Shown: piece by piece, positions 1 to 7,629 of the stretch
How positions within the stretch are numbered: position 1 is the first letter of the stretch
Layout of the letters: the number at the start of each line of letters is the position of its first letter
Origin: Akkermansiaceae bacterium UBA1506
GTDB lineage: Bacteria; Verrucomicrobiota; Verrucomicrobiia; Verrucomicrobiales; DEV007
DNA: 24,636 bases
NCBI GenBank assembly: GCA_002323995.1
Contig: DCQY01000103.1
Location: 1 to 24,636, forward strand
Direction: 5' to 3'
Notes under the pieces: model-generated
Database searches by the model: none
What the model saw: the letters and a program-made list of their open reading frames with translations, nothing else
What the model was told of the DNA's origin: nothing
Made by a program: the position numbers and the translations under genes

Positions 1-3
1 CCA

Positions 4-315
4 TCACACCCCGGCTACCTCCGCATTTAAAGCCGAAGCTTCCAAGGGCGGGCTGCGGTCGACTGCTAGGTCTCCCTGCGGAAGTTCGAAGACTTAAAGT
101 GGCCGCGTTCTTCGGAGGTTTACCCAGTCGTGGGCTTCCGTGTAAAACGAAAATGTGCGACAGAAATTATAATTGTTGTCGATCAACAAAATATTGGGTC
201 GTTCGCCGGCAAAAAAGGCCGTCGAGCTTACGCCGACCCAAGCCAGAATATGCAAGACCGAGGCAATTTTGCGCGCCGCTTGGAGGCTGCCCAAGCGACT
301 GAACTCGCAAATCAT
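4..315 (-). pseudogene. Probable sulfatase remnant (N-terminus followed by decayed or deleted sequence)
   Basis: An ATG at 315 opens a 73-codon frame ending at a TAA at 94-96. Residues 15-37 are hydrophobic and signal-peptide-like and run straight into FFAGERPNILLI. A signal peptide followed by (A/G)-x-RPN-I-L-L-I is the classic start of secreted sulfatases, where a metal-binding DD pair should follow. Here the sequence turns to DNNYNF and no sulfatase core follows. After the TAA the same frame stays open for about 29 codons (FELPQGDLAV...) to a TGA at 4-6. A full sulfatase needs over 400 residues, so this can only be a truncated or internally deleted copy. The sulfatase reading rests on one short motif. 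A chance signal-peptide-like ORF cannot be excluded. Confidence 0.35.
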
Positions 316-337
316 TCATGAGCAAAAACCAACGATC

Positions 338-2095
338 TCAATTATCGTATTTTTCCGGGACTTCATCCTCATTCTCAAGGTAAAAGGCCGTCTGAACGAC
401 ATTTAGCCCATAGTTTGCAATCAACTCGAACTGATTGTTCATATCAATCACAACCATCTCTGTTTTAACCGTCGAGTTATCCAACGCCATGCGTCTCATG
501 GCTTCTTTATTGTGCTGCTTACGAAGCTTATCCGTCTGCTTTTCGAGCGCTTCAGCTTTTTTAAGATCCTCTTCAGTAGCTCCTGCCACAAGCACTTCCA
601 TGTAGAGTTCAATCAGCTGCAAAATTTGATCAGCGAACTCTCGAACTTTACTCGTCGCTTCTTCCTTGAGGGCACGATTCTTTGAGTATTTCTGACTTGT
701 AATCTGGATCAGTCGAAAGATCGCATCAGAGATTTCCTCAAGCTCTGAAACGATGCGCAACATTCGCCCAACAGACCGTGCATTATCAGGGCTTAGATTG
801 GCTGCCGAGGTTTTGACGAGGTATTCCGTGATGTCATGAGTTAAGACATCAGCATCATCTTCCAAGGACTTCAGCCTTTTTACCTCGGCCGTGAGATCGG
901 TCTCAGGATTGTTGAAAACGTTAAGATAGCCACCGAACATTTCCTTAGTAATACCCGCCAATTCAGAGGTTGCCTTCTCTGCCTCGGGAATATTTAGTTC
1001 ACCGATATCTACCATACTCGACGAGATAAAGCGCAGTCGAGGCCCGGAAGCTCCCGGATCACCCTCCGGCTCTTTTACCCACTTAGTAACCAAACGAGCG
1101 ATCTGCGGAACGAAAAAGATCAGCAACAAAATATTCGTCAGGTTGAATAGCGAATGAAAAATCGCGAGTTTAAATCCCACGTCGGAATCGTGCTTTTCAG
1201 TTCTAAAACTGTCCGGCAGGTGGTCTCCCAGCCAATCCACCCCAGCCGCGAATGGAAAAAACGCGATAAGCATCCACACCACTCCAATCATATTGAAAAG
1301 GAAGTGCGCTCGTGCGGCTCGCTTCGCGTTCACACTTGTTCCGATAGAAGCAAGCCATGCCGTTACCGTCGTTCCAATGTTCTCTCCCAAGACAATGGCC
1401 GCCGACTCATGAAACCCTATCCATCCCTGGATTGCCAGAGTCACCGTGATTGCCATTGCCGCTGACGAAGACTGCACCACCAAGGTAAGCAACACCCCGA
1501 TCATGAGGAAGATAATCAATGAGACGTAGCCCTTCCCTGACACGCTCTCAACAAAAGCCCGAATGCTCTCCGCTTGGGCTTTTACTGCTTCATCCGTACT
1601 CGCCAGCATACTTCTGACATCGGGCACTGACTCTTTGAGTAGGAAAAGCCCATAGAACAATAAGCCGAAACCAATCAAAACTTCACCAAAACTCTTTAAA
1701 CGATTCTTGCCGGCAAAGAACAAAGGTAATCCTATCCCGATGATCGGCAGAGCCACGGTCGAAAGAGAGAATTTTCCAATCGTCGCAATGATCCAAGCTG
1801 TCAGAGTCGTCCCTAGATTCGCCCCCATGATCACCCCAATAGATTCGACTAATGTGAGCAAGCCGGCGTTCACAAAACTAACAACCATTACAGTGGTTGC
1901 TGACGAGGACTGAATCAATCCTGTCGTGACCAAACCAGTAGCAACACCCGCAAATCGATTATGGGTCATGGTCGCCATAATCCGACGCATGCGATCGCCA
2001 GCAGTGCGCTGAATCCCCTCGCTCATAACTTTCATGCCGAAGAGGAAGACCCCTAGCGAACCCAATATTTTGAGAATGAAGATAACGGTGTCCAT
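338..2095 (-). CDS. Na/Pi cotransporter family protein with PhoU-like C-terminal domain
   Basis: A 585-residue inner-membrane protein of the NptA/YjbB (PNaS) family, expected to move phosphate with sodium. The two inverted family repeats are both visible: QSSSATTV at residues 62-69 with GANLGTT at 91-97, and QSSSA at 208-212 followed by GENIGTT. About eight hydrophobic segments fill residues 1-340. From about residue 350 the protein is hydrophilic and helical, with the two-lobed pattern of a PhoU domain, as in long members of the family that tie transport to phosphate status. Length is normal for the PhoU-fused type. The start is ATG at 2095, directly before the first membrane helix. It stands alone, with no pst or pho genes nearby. 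The substrate is inferred from the family. Confidence 0.9.
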   Translation of the reverse strand: MDTVIFILKILGSLGVFLFGMKVMSEGIQRTAGDRMRRIMATMTHNRFAGVATGLVTTGLIQSSSATTVMVVSFVNAGLLTLVESIGVIMGANLGTTLTAWIIATIGKFSLSTVALPIIGIGLPLFFAGKNRLKSFGEVLIGFGLLFYGLFLLKESVPDVRSMLASTDEAVKAQAESIRAFVESVSGKGYVSLIIFLMIGVLLTLVVQSSSAAMAITVTLAIQGWIGFHESAAIVLGENIGTTVTAWLASIGTSVNAKRAARAHFLFNMIGVVWMLIAFFPFAAGVDWLGDHLPDSFRTEKHDSDVGFKLAIFHSLFNLTNILLLIFFVPQIARLVTKWVKEPEGDPGASGPRLRFISSSMVDIGELNIPEAEKATSELAGITKEMFGGYLNVFNNPETDLTAEVKRLKSLEDDADVLTHDITEYLVKTSAANLSPDNARSVGRMLRIVSELEEISDAIFRLIQITSQKYSKNRALKEEATSKVREFADQILQLIELYMEVLVAGATEEDLKKAEALEKQTDKLRKQHNKEAMRRMALDNSTVKTEMVVIDMNNQFELIANYGLNVVQTAFYLENEDEVPEKYDN

Positions 2096-2186
2096 GATAC
2101 CTCGACGAATTGAGCAAATATGACAGTTTTGTCACTCTAAATGTTGCAGCTTGCCCACTTTTTTTCGAGGACATTTCTGCTTTATC

Positions 2187-2223
2187 GGAAAACAAAACGG
2201 GGCGGCCTCATGACCGCCCCGTT
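2187..2223 (-). terminator. Intrinsic terminator after the 115-residue secreted protein gene
   Basis: A perfect 10-bp stem (2196-2205 pairing with 2214-2223, core GGGGCGG/CCGCCCC) closes an 8-nt loop. Read on the minus strand it is followed by a T-rich tail TTTTGTTTT. It lies about 34 bp past the stop at 2257 and before the Na/Pi transporter start at 2095, so it separates the two transcripts. Confidence 0.8.
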
Positions 2224-2256
2224 GCAGGGATTGCTAGGAATCAATTGAATAAAAAT

Positions 2257-2604
2257 TTAGCCATAAGTTCGGGTGAATGTATTGCAGGAACCATCTGAAT
2301 AGTAGCTTCGATACGTGACTACGGTGACATAGTAGCTTCGAGGTCTTCCACAATGGTCGTACTGAACCCGTCTGTGGCGGCAACGATTGATTTCGCAGGT
2401 GCGGACAAGGTAGCGAGGCGCGCAGGTGTTTCCTCGGTAGTCGTAGTTGCGGTAACTTGATCTATAGCTGGGGCGGTAGCCGTGATAATATCCCCCGTAT
2501 CCCCCCGTTGAGATACTAAATCCAAAGCGTCCGGCTTCCGCTTCGTGGGTAGAACTAAAAAGGGCTGCAGCGGCTAAGGCAGTTGTAATGAGAGCTGTTT
2601 TCAT
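2257..2604 (-). CDS. Small secreted Tyr/Arg/Cys-rich protein of unknown function
   Basis: 115 residues. The first 25 form a clear Sec signal peptide (MKT, then an Ala/Leu core, ending AEA). The mature part begins Gly-Arg-Phe and has a Gly/Tyr stretch (residues 33-45), then many Tyr, Arg and Ser. Five Cys lie between about residues 61 and 108, so some may form disulfides outside the cytoplasm and one is left unpaired. Abundant Tyr/Arg with Cys suggests a small envelope or surface protein, but I recognise no family. It is a single-gene unit: an intrinsic terminator follows directly, and the next gene upstream (aroE-like) ends 100 bp away. The start is ATG at 2604, fixed by the signal peptide. 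Confidence 0.75.
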   Translation of the reverse strand: MKTALITTALAAAALFSSTHEAEAGRFGFSISTGGYGGYYHGYRPSYRSSYRNYDYRGNTCAPRYLVRTCEINRCRHRRVQYDHCGRPRSYYVTVVTYRSYYSDGSCNTFTRTYG

Positions 2605-2661
2605 AGGTCTTTAATCTCTAGTGCTGAGAGAAAGACGGGCCAAGACAACCCCCTATTCAAC

Positions 2662-2690
2662 TTTTTGGAATTTTCCCAGAATCCCAAAAA
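2662..2690. other. A/T-rich inverted repeat just downstream of the aroE-like gene
   Basis: TTTTTGG at 2662-2668 pairs with CCAAAAA at 2684-2690, and the pairing extends inward to about 11 bp with one G-U. It lies 15 bp past the stop codon of the aroE-like gene on the minus strand. The T and A runs are inside the stem and no clean T-tail follows, so it may be a weak or bidirectional terminator, or only an mRNA end hairpin. Confidence 0.35.
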
Positions 2691-2704
2691 CTTTGGACTT
2701 AAAA

Positions 2705-3649
2705 CTACTCGTTGAGAGAGGCCAACAAGCCTTTCCGCATGGCCTCGGCTGGCGCTTCTTCGTTTTGCCAAAACTCAAAGGACAAGGCGCCTTGCCACAA
2801 AAGCATTCCAAGTCCATTCGCAGCCCTTGCTCCTGCTGCTTCCGCATCAGCCATGAGACGAGTCCTTGCGGGCGCGTAGACCATGTCATAAACGAGATGA
2901 TGTGGCCTAATTAAATGGGAGGGCACCACCTCAGGATCCGTGCGCTTCATCCCGACCGAAGTCGCATTGATGATCAGGTCAATCTGATCTAACTCACGCT
3001 CCATTGCCTTTTCTTCCCACGGGATGGCGACGAGTCGATCCGCAGGCCCTTCCAACTTATCAGGATCAACAAAAAGGTCGTCAAGATCTTCGGCAAGAGC
3101 TTTGGCTTTCTCGACCGTCCGATTCACGAGGACGAGGCGTTCGCATTGATCCATGGCGCACTGAACGGCTGCCGCTTTGCCAGCCCCCCCTCCTGCACCA
3201 ATCAACATAATGCGAAGATCGGCCAGATCGATCGAAAACTCTTCTCGAATTGCCCGCTTCATCCCTGGAGCATCGGTGTTGTGACCAATCAATTGATCCC
3301 CATTGATCGCGACAGTATTTACCGCACCGATGCGCCTAGCTACTTCAGTCATATCATCCACAGCCTCAAAGACTGCACCTTTGTGGGGAATCGTGATGTT
3401 GGTGCCGATAAATCCTGCTTCCTTGAGAGCCTCAAGCGCGTCATTGAGTTCCTGAGGCAGAATATGAAACCTCACGTACTGAGATCCAACTCCAGCAGCC
3501 TTAAGGCCGGGGTTATGCATTTGCGGTGAGCGGGAATGATCTACCGGATCCCCGAATACAGAAAAACGCGCCGGGAGGTCAAGGTCGACGGCGACTTCGG
3601 CCCAATTTTTTAAATCGGCAACTGTGTAAACGTTCTTTGCTTCCGCCAT
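2705..3649 (-). CDS. aroE: Shikimate dehydrogenase family protein (copy 1, canonical substrate site)
   Basis: NADP-dependent reduction of 3-dehydroshikimate to shikimate in aromatic amino-acid synthesis, judged by family. With the ATG at 3649 the protein has 314 residues, about 40 longer than E. coli AroE because of an N-terminal extension of about 27 residues. Substrate-site residues are present: Ser39 and Ser41 in HSRSP, NITIPHK ending at Lys90, Asn111, and Asp126 in HNTD. The usual Gly after NTD is Ala. The nucleotide site GAGGGAG begins at residue 151, and VNRT at 175-178 is the usual NADP-selecting strand. An ATG 24 bp further upstream exists, but 3649 is the better start. It follows dhaL by 61 bp in the same direction. 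A second homologue lies at 8953, so which one carries the main AroE flux is open. Confidence 0.87.
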   Translation of the reverse strand: MAEAKNVYTVADLKNWAEVAVDLDLPARFSVFGDPVDHSRSPQMHNPGLKAAGVGSQYVRFHILPQELNDALEALKEAGFIGTNITIPHKGAVFEAVDDMTEVARRIGAVNTVAINGDQLIGHNTDAPGMKRAIREEFSIDLADLRIMLIGAGGGAGKAAAVQCAMDQCERLVLVNRTVEKAKALAEDLDDLFVDPDKLEGPADRLVAIPWEEKAMERELDQIDLIINATSVGMKRTDPEVVPSHLIRPHHLVYDMVYAPARTRLMADAEAAGARAANGLGMLLWQGALSFEFWQNEEAPAEAMRKGLLASLNE

Positions 3650-3710
3650 AGAAACGAAACTAAAGCACGCCAAAAGCGTTCCGCAATATCCCTGACAAAC
3701 TCAACTCCGC

Positions 3711-4343
3711 TCAAGAATCAACGAAATCACGCATGCTCTCTGCAATAATCGCCACACTCACGCAACCAGCGTCAGGCTTTCCGAGAGACTTCTCGCCGAG
3801 GGTTTTGGCACGACCCATTGTTGCGATCATGTCCTCGCTCGCATCACGACCTGCGACAGCTCCCGTCGCAGCCGCAGTCATTGCTTCGGTGACCGAACCG
3901 GTCGCATCTGCCGAATTTTGGGCCGCCGGGACGAGCGCATCAACCATTGTTTTGTCTCCAGGCTTAGCTCCACCTCGACTCATCACATTGTCAGAACCTT
4001 CCTTCCAAAACGTCGCAACACCTGCTCCATCGAGAGACTCAGCATCTTTCAAAGCCTTACCCCCGGAACGGAACAAAGTTCCGAAGACAGCGCCGGAGGC
4101 ACCCCCCATGCTCGACATCATCGCCATGCCGACTCCCATAAAAACTTTACCGACACTGGAAAAATCGTTTCCATCGAGCGCCTCTTTGACCGCAGTCATA
4201 CCACGCTCCATACCGATGCCATGGTCTCCATCGCCAAGAGCACGATCCGCATCGGTAAGGATTGGTTCCGCTTCAATGATTTTGTCTGCCACCACGAGCA
4301 TCATCTCGCGAGTCTCATCAATGGTAAGATATTCTTTGGCCAT
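3711..4343 (-). CDS. dhaL: Dihydroxyacetone kinase subunit DhaL (nucleotide-binding subunit)
   Basis: 210 residues, the normal length for a separate DhaL. This subunit holds the ADP/ATP and two Mg ions and passes phosphate to the ketone bound on DhaK. The Mg-binding loop is intact: Asp33, Asp38 and Asp40 in DRALGDGDHG. Also present are the GASGAVFGTLF segment (81-91), the GDKTMVDAL helix start (129-137), and a KPDAGCVS segment near the C-terminus matching the family's DPGA motif. The start is ATG at 4343. It lies 76 bp downstream of dhaK in the same direction. No DhaM follows, so whether it is recharged by the PTS or exchanges ATP directly cannot be told from this window. Confidence 0.9.
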   Translation of the reverse strand: MAKEYLTIDETREMMLVVADKIIEAEPILTDADRALGDGDHGIGMERGMTAVKEALDGNDFSSVGKVFMGVGMAMMSSMGGASGAVFGTLFRSGGKALKDAESLDGAGVATFWKEGSDNVMSRGGAKPGDKTMVDALVPAAQNSADATGSVTEAMTAAATGAVAGRDASEDMIATMGRAKTLGEKSLGKPDAGCVSVAIIAESMRDFVDS

Positions 4344-4419
4344 CGTTCTAATTGCTTTCTACTTTTAGCCGGGGTCAATCCTAGCCACCAAAGTTTGTTG
4401 ATTCAAATTTGGATTCTAT

Positions 4420-5451
4420 TCACCCGCCGTAACGCCCCTCCATCTTGCTAAAGCAAACCGACTGGCAGGGCATTTCCCAGTATCTCTTTAGCTCATCATC
4501 CATTCGAGTCAGCGAGATTGAAACGCCAGACATCTCTTGGCAAGTCGTTAGCGGCCCCACCATCACATCGTAGATGTTGATGCCCTTGGCTGTGAGTTCG
4601 GCTTTAACCTTACGCAGCACGATAAGGCATTCCATCATCGTCGTGGCACCGAGGGAGTTGATAAAAACCAAAACGTCATCGCCAGAAGCAAGCGGTTCCA
4701 CTTCGTCATCCTTCTCAAAGTCTTCAATGACTAAGTCAAGCATCTTGGGTGTCAATTCATCGGCGGTCGTCATCGGGATTTCACCGACACCAGGTTCACC
4801 ATGAATACCCATCCCGAGGCCAATCTGGTCCTCGTCGATTTCAAAAGTTGGTTTGCCCGTAGCCGGTATCGATCCTGGAGACATCGAAACGCCAACTGAG
4901 CGGGTCTGAAGAACCGCCTTTCTTGCCGCTGCCTCAAGTTCGTCGAGCGATGTGGCGATCTGCGACGCTGCCCCCGCCATCTTTACAATGGGAACAAGCC
5001 CGGCAATACCGCGACGCTTTTCCTTCTCGGTCGGAGGAGCTGAACAGACATCATCCCAGATTAGAACCGTGCGAACGTCAATGTCTTCATCATCTGATAA
5101 CTCAGCACCAAGATCGAAGTTGAGCACATCGCCCGCATAGTTGCCATAGAGATACAACACGCCGTTACCACGATTGACCTCCTCAGTTGCCTCGAAAACG
5201 ATGTTGGGCGGAGGCGCGGCAAAAATATCACCACAGGCAGCGCCATCAGCCAAGTTGCGACCGACCAGACCGTGATAAATCGGTTCGTGACCACTTCCAC
5301 CCCCGACAAGCAAGGCAACTTTGTTATCAGGGATGTCATTTTTCACGATCGAACGGGATCCGACAAACTTACATTCTCCGTTGTAGGCGTCGACAAGACC
5401 TTCTAAGAGTTCGTCGGCGACCTTGAGGGGATCGTTAATGAGTTTCTTCAT
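4420..5451 (-). CDS. dhaK: Dihydroxyacetone kinase subunit DhaK (substrate-binding subunit)
   Basis: 343 residues, close to the roughly 356 of E. coli DhaK. It binds dihydroxyacetone, or a similar short ketose, covalently through a histidine for phosphorylation. Visible landmarks are the MKKLIND start, GGGSGHEP (50-57, with His55), the NYAGD-LNF segment with Asp108, and GMGIHGEPG, in which His217 is the hemiaminal-forming residue. GATTMME (268-274) matches the family's NNLGAT-type segment. It is the first gene of a minus-strand group dhaK-dhaL-aroE and is divergent from the peptidase gene at 5575, with 123 bp between for promoters. Erythrulose or another C4 ketose is an alternative substrate. 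Confidence 0.9.
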   Translation of the reverse strand: MKKLINDPLKVADELLEGLVDAYNGECKFVGSRSIVKNDIPDNKVALLVGGGSGHEPIYHGLVGRNLADGAACGDIFAAPPPNIVFEATEEVNRGNGVLYLYGNYAGDVLNFDLGAELSDDEDIDVRTVLIWDDVCSAPPTEKEKRRGIAGLVPIVKMAGAASQIATSLDELEAAARKAVLQTRSVGVSMSPGSIPATGKPTFEIDEDQIGLGMGIHGEPGVGEIPMTTADELTPKMLDLVIEDFEKDDEVEPLASGDDVLVFINSLGATTMMECLIVLRKVKAELTAKGINIYDVMVGPLTTCQEMSGVSISLTRMDDELKRYWEMPCQSVCFSKMEGRYGG

Positions 5452-5574
5452 CTCAAATGGGAATACGAAAATTTCAGCTTCTTGTTGTCTCAGAGTTTAT
5501 GGATTAACTCAAATGGAAAATGCCGCCAAACTATTTAGCGAGACACATTTAGCGGAATTCGATACAGTGCCCCC

Positions 5575-6837
5575 ATGCCTCAGGGAGCCTCCCTTTCCCA
5601 AGCGATTGTCGCTACTATTTTAGCCCTCAGTTTTGGCGCGGTTTCAGCCAAGGAAACGCTGGAGGGCGATCTGGATCCATTCATTCATCTCCCCAGCTCC
5701 TATCATCTAACTCCCGACGACCTAGAAGCTCTCTTCGATCAGGGGAATTGGAGTAATAACCCATACTTTGACTGGCTTACTTCCGATCGCTCTAGAGCGA
5801 TTTTCAAGCGCAAGAATCAGCCAAGTCTCAAGGTCAATCTTAGCCTGCTTGGGGGATCGGTTCCCATCGAAGAAGCCATCATCGACTTCAAAGACGGGAA
5901 GTTCCTCGGAATTACCATTTCGATTTTCAACCGTGGTGATGGCGGATCGATCAGTGACGAAGATTTCAGGAACCGCACTAAACTGGTCGGACAGCATCTT
6001 GGAAAGCAACTTGCGGTGCGCCCCACCCGACGAGAGGCCAAACCAACCCAGGGGATGCTGACAGAGGGCTATGTCTGGATTTCTGCTCGCGGTAAAGCGG
6101 TGTTAGAGAACAACCCAAAAGAACGCAGTAATGGAAAAGTCGAATTTCTTCGCATGCGCCTAGCCAAGCGTGATGCAGAAGGTGCCTATGAGGCTGCCAC
6201 CCAAACTCGGTCGGCTGCGAGCGTCCGCCTCTCCGACTTGCCTCGCAACGTAGCCCGCCGCAGCGACGGAAGTGTTTTCATCGATGGAATTCCGATGGTC
6301 GATCAAGGGGCGAAGGGCTACTGCGCCGTAGCCTCGGCCCAGCGACTGTTCGAATACTACGGCATCCCCTCCGATATGCACCAACTCGCCCTGATAGCAG
6401 GTTCGGATCCCAACGCCGGAACCAACTCAATGGCAATCAATCGCGAACTGGGCTCAATCGACCACCTCTTCAAAACACGGTTCGAATGCCTCGCGGTCGC
6501 AGGCCAACGGGGCAGCGGACTCTTCGAACTTAAAGACGAAAAATACGTTGGCGATCCGATTACCGAAAAGAAGTTTTACCAGATGATTCAAAAATCCGTC
6601 GATGCTGGGATTCCACTTCTCTGGGGTCTAACTGTTGGTCAGTTCGCCGAAGACCCGCCGCTAAAGATGCAGAGCAGTGGCGGGCATATGAGGATGATAA
6701 TTGGTTACAACGAAGCCGAAAATCGTTTGATCTTCTCTGACTCCTGGGGCGCCGGCCACGAGTTCAAGACCATGGACTTCAGCGATGCCTACAAGGCAAC
6801 CCACGGGCTCTTCAGTATGAAACCGATCTTGCGATGA
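5575..6837 (+). CDS. Secreted C39-like cysteine peptidase with uncharacterised N-terminal domain
   Basis: 420 residues. A Sec signal peptide covers about residues 1-25 (ending AVSA). Residues 26-235 form a region I do not recognise. The C-terminal 190 residues look like a papain-fold peptidase of the C39-like group: Gln244 before Cys250 (DQGAKGYC-AVAS), His371 in GGHMRM, and Asp389 in the strand LIFSDSWG. The order Gln-Cys-His-Asp and the family-like SDSWG ending support an active enzyme in the periplasm or outside. No ABC transporter or leader peptide gene is nearby, so bacteriocin processing is not suggested. The start is ATG at 5575, fixed by the signal peptide. It converges with the lipoprotein gene, 36 bp away, and may be a stand-alone gene. 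Confidence 0.75.
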   Translation: MPQGASLSQAIVATILALSFGAVSAKETLEGDLDPFIHLPSSYHLTPDDLEALFDQGNWSNNPYFDWLTSDRSRAIFKRKNQPSLKVNLSLLGGSVPIEEAIIDFKDGKFLGITISIFNRGDGGSISDEDFRNRTKLVGQHLGKQLAVRPTRREAKPTQGMLTEGYVWISARGKAVLENNPKERSNGKVEFLRMRLAKRDAEGAYEAATQTRSAASVRLSDLPRNVARRSDGSVFIDGIPMVDQGAKGYCAVASAQRLFEYYGIPSDMHQLALIAGSDPNAGTNSMAINRELGSIDHLFKTRFECLAVAGQRGSGLFELKDEKYVGDPITEKKFYQMIQKSVDAGIPLLWGLTVGQFAEDPPLKMQSSGGHMRMIIGYNEAENRLIFSDSWGAGHEFKTMDFSDAYKATHGLFSMKPILR

Positions 6838-6873
6838 TCATTCATGTCACCTGTCACCACTCTCAGGCAATGA

Positions 6874-7629
6874 CTATTTGTCTGCTGTTCCACTCTGCAG
6901 AATCAGTTCCGGCCGATAGATATCCTTATTGTTAGCCTGAAACTCAGCTTTCAAAGTGACTTTGAAAGCTGTTAAATCAACAAGGTGCCATCTGAGGAAT
7001 TTCCAGCTCCCCGTGTTACCGTCATGCTCGATCCCAACCAGTAAATGATGCGCGTCGTGAAGCACCTTATTAGTCTCCCTCCGGGGAGTGAAATAGAACG
7101 TCCGGAGGCTTGAATTCATGGAGCCGTCCGCGACCACCTTAGGATCAAGATAAATTACCCGCCCCGATCCAATATGACGAATCATCAGGTCAGGATAACC
7201 GGCCCGTTGCAGATTGCCTTCAGCCGTTCGCGGATAATCACACTCCAGCTCTGGATCAGCTCCAACTTCCTCAAGCAACGCGCTCTCAAAATAAGCACTG
7301 ACTTCGTTGATACGACTCTCCGAATTAGTGGGAGAACTGTCACGATTGAATCTTTTCAATACTCGGGCCATTGCCGCTTCGAGTCCCGCTAAAATTTCAG
7401 CATCGACCGGTTCCTCAGGGTTCATTGGCAATACCCGATTCCCGGTCGAGGTTTCGATCAATTGGCTGAAAGCCACGTCCCTGTAGACTCCTCCGCCATT
7501 AAGCACTGACAAAACCAGGGACTCCACCGAAGGTTCGGATTGAATAATCACTTGAGGAGCATTCCGCCGCTCACAACTAATACCTCCAAGCAGTAGGAGG
7601 AGAGACAGGACTTTTAGCAGCTGTTTCAT
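6874..7629 (-). CDS. Lipoprotein with PD-(D/E)XK-like pattern, function unknown
   Basis: 251 residues. Residues 1-18 are Leu-rich and end GGIS before Cys19, a slightly atypical lipobox. In the second half, YPDLMI is followed by GRVIYLDPKVV: a PD, then a hydrophobic strand with D-x-K, the arrangement of restriction-endonuclease-like folds. A helix with Glu precedes it (SAYFESALLEE), and after it come SSLRTFYF and VLHDAHHLLVGIEHD. The pattern is suggestive, not proof of nuclease activity, and a nuclease-like fold on an exported lipoprotein would be unusual. The start ATG overlaps the TGA of the thymidine phosphorylase gene (ATGA), so its translation is probably coupled to it. A perfect 27-nt palindrome lies near its 3' end. 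Confidence 0.65.
   Translation of the reverse strand: MKQLLKVLSLLLLLGGISCERRNAPQVIIQSEPSVESLVLSVLNGGGVYRDVAFSQLIETSTGNRVLPMNPEEPVDAEILAGLEAAMARVLKRFNRDSSPTNSESRINEVSAYFESALLEEVGADPELECDYPRTAEGNLQRAGYPDLMIRHIGSGRVIYLDPKVVADGSMNSSLRTFYFTPRRETNKVLHDAHHLLVGIEHDGNTGSWKFLRWHLVDLTAFKVTLKAEFQANNKDIYRPELILQSGTADK
6945..6971. repeat. Perfect 13-bp inverted repeat with 1-nt centre, inside the lipoprotein gene
   Basis: CAGCTTTCAAAGT (6945-6957), one G, then its exact reverse complement (6959-6971). On the minus strand it encodes about residues 220-229 (AFKVTLKA region) of the lipoprotein. A match this long is not expected by chance in a window of this size. With a 1-nt centre it suits a dimeric protein site or a cruciform better than an ordinary RNA hairpin. 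Confidence 0.7.

Noticed and set aside
3733..4368. A 211-codon open frame on the plus strand opposite dhaL
   Set aside because: It is antisense to a clear DhaL with all metal-binding residues. Its translation is Ser/Ala/Pro-rich low complexity, typical of a shadow frame.
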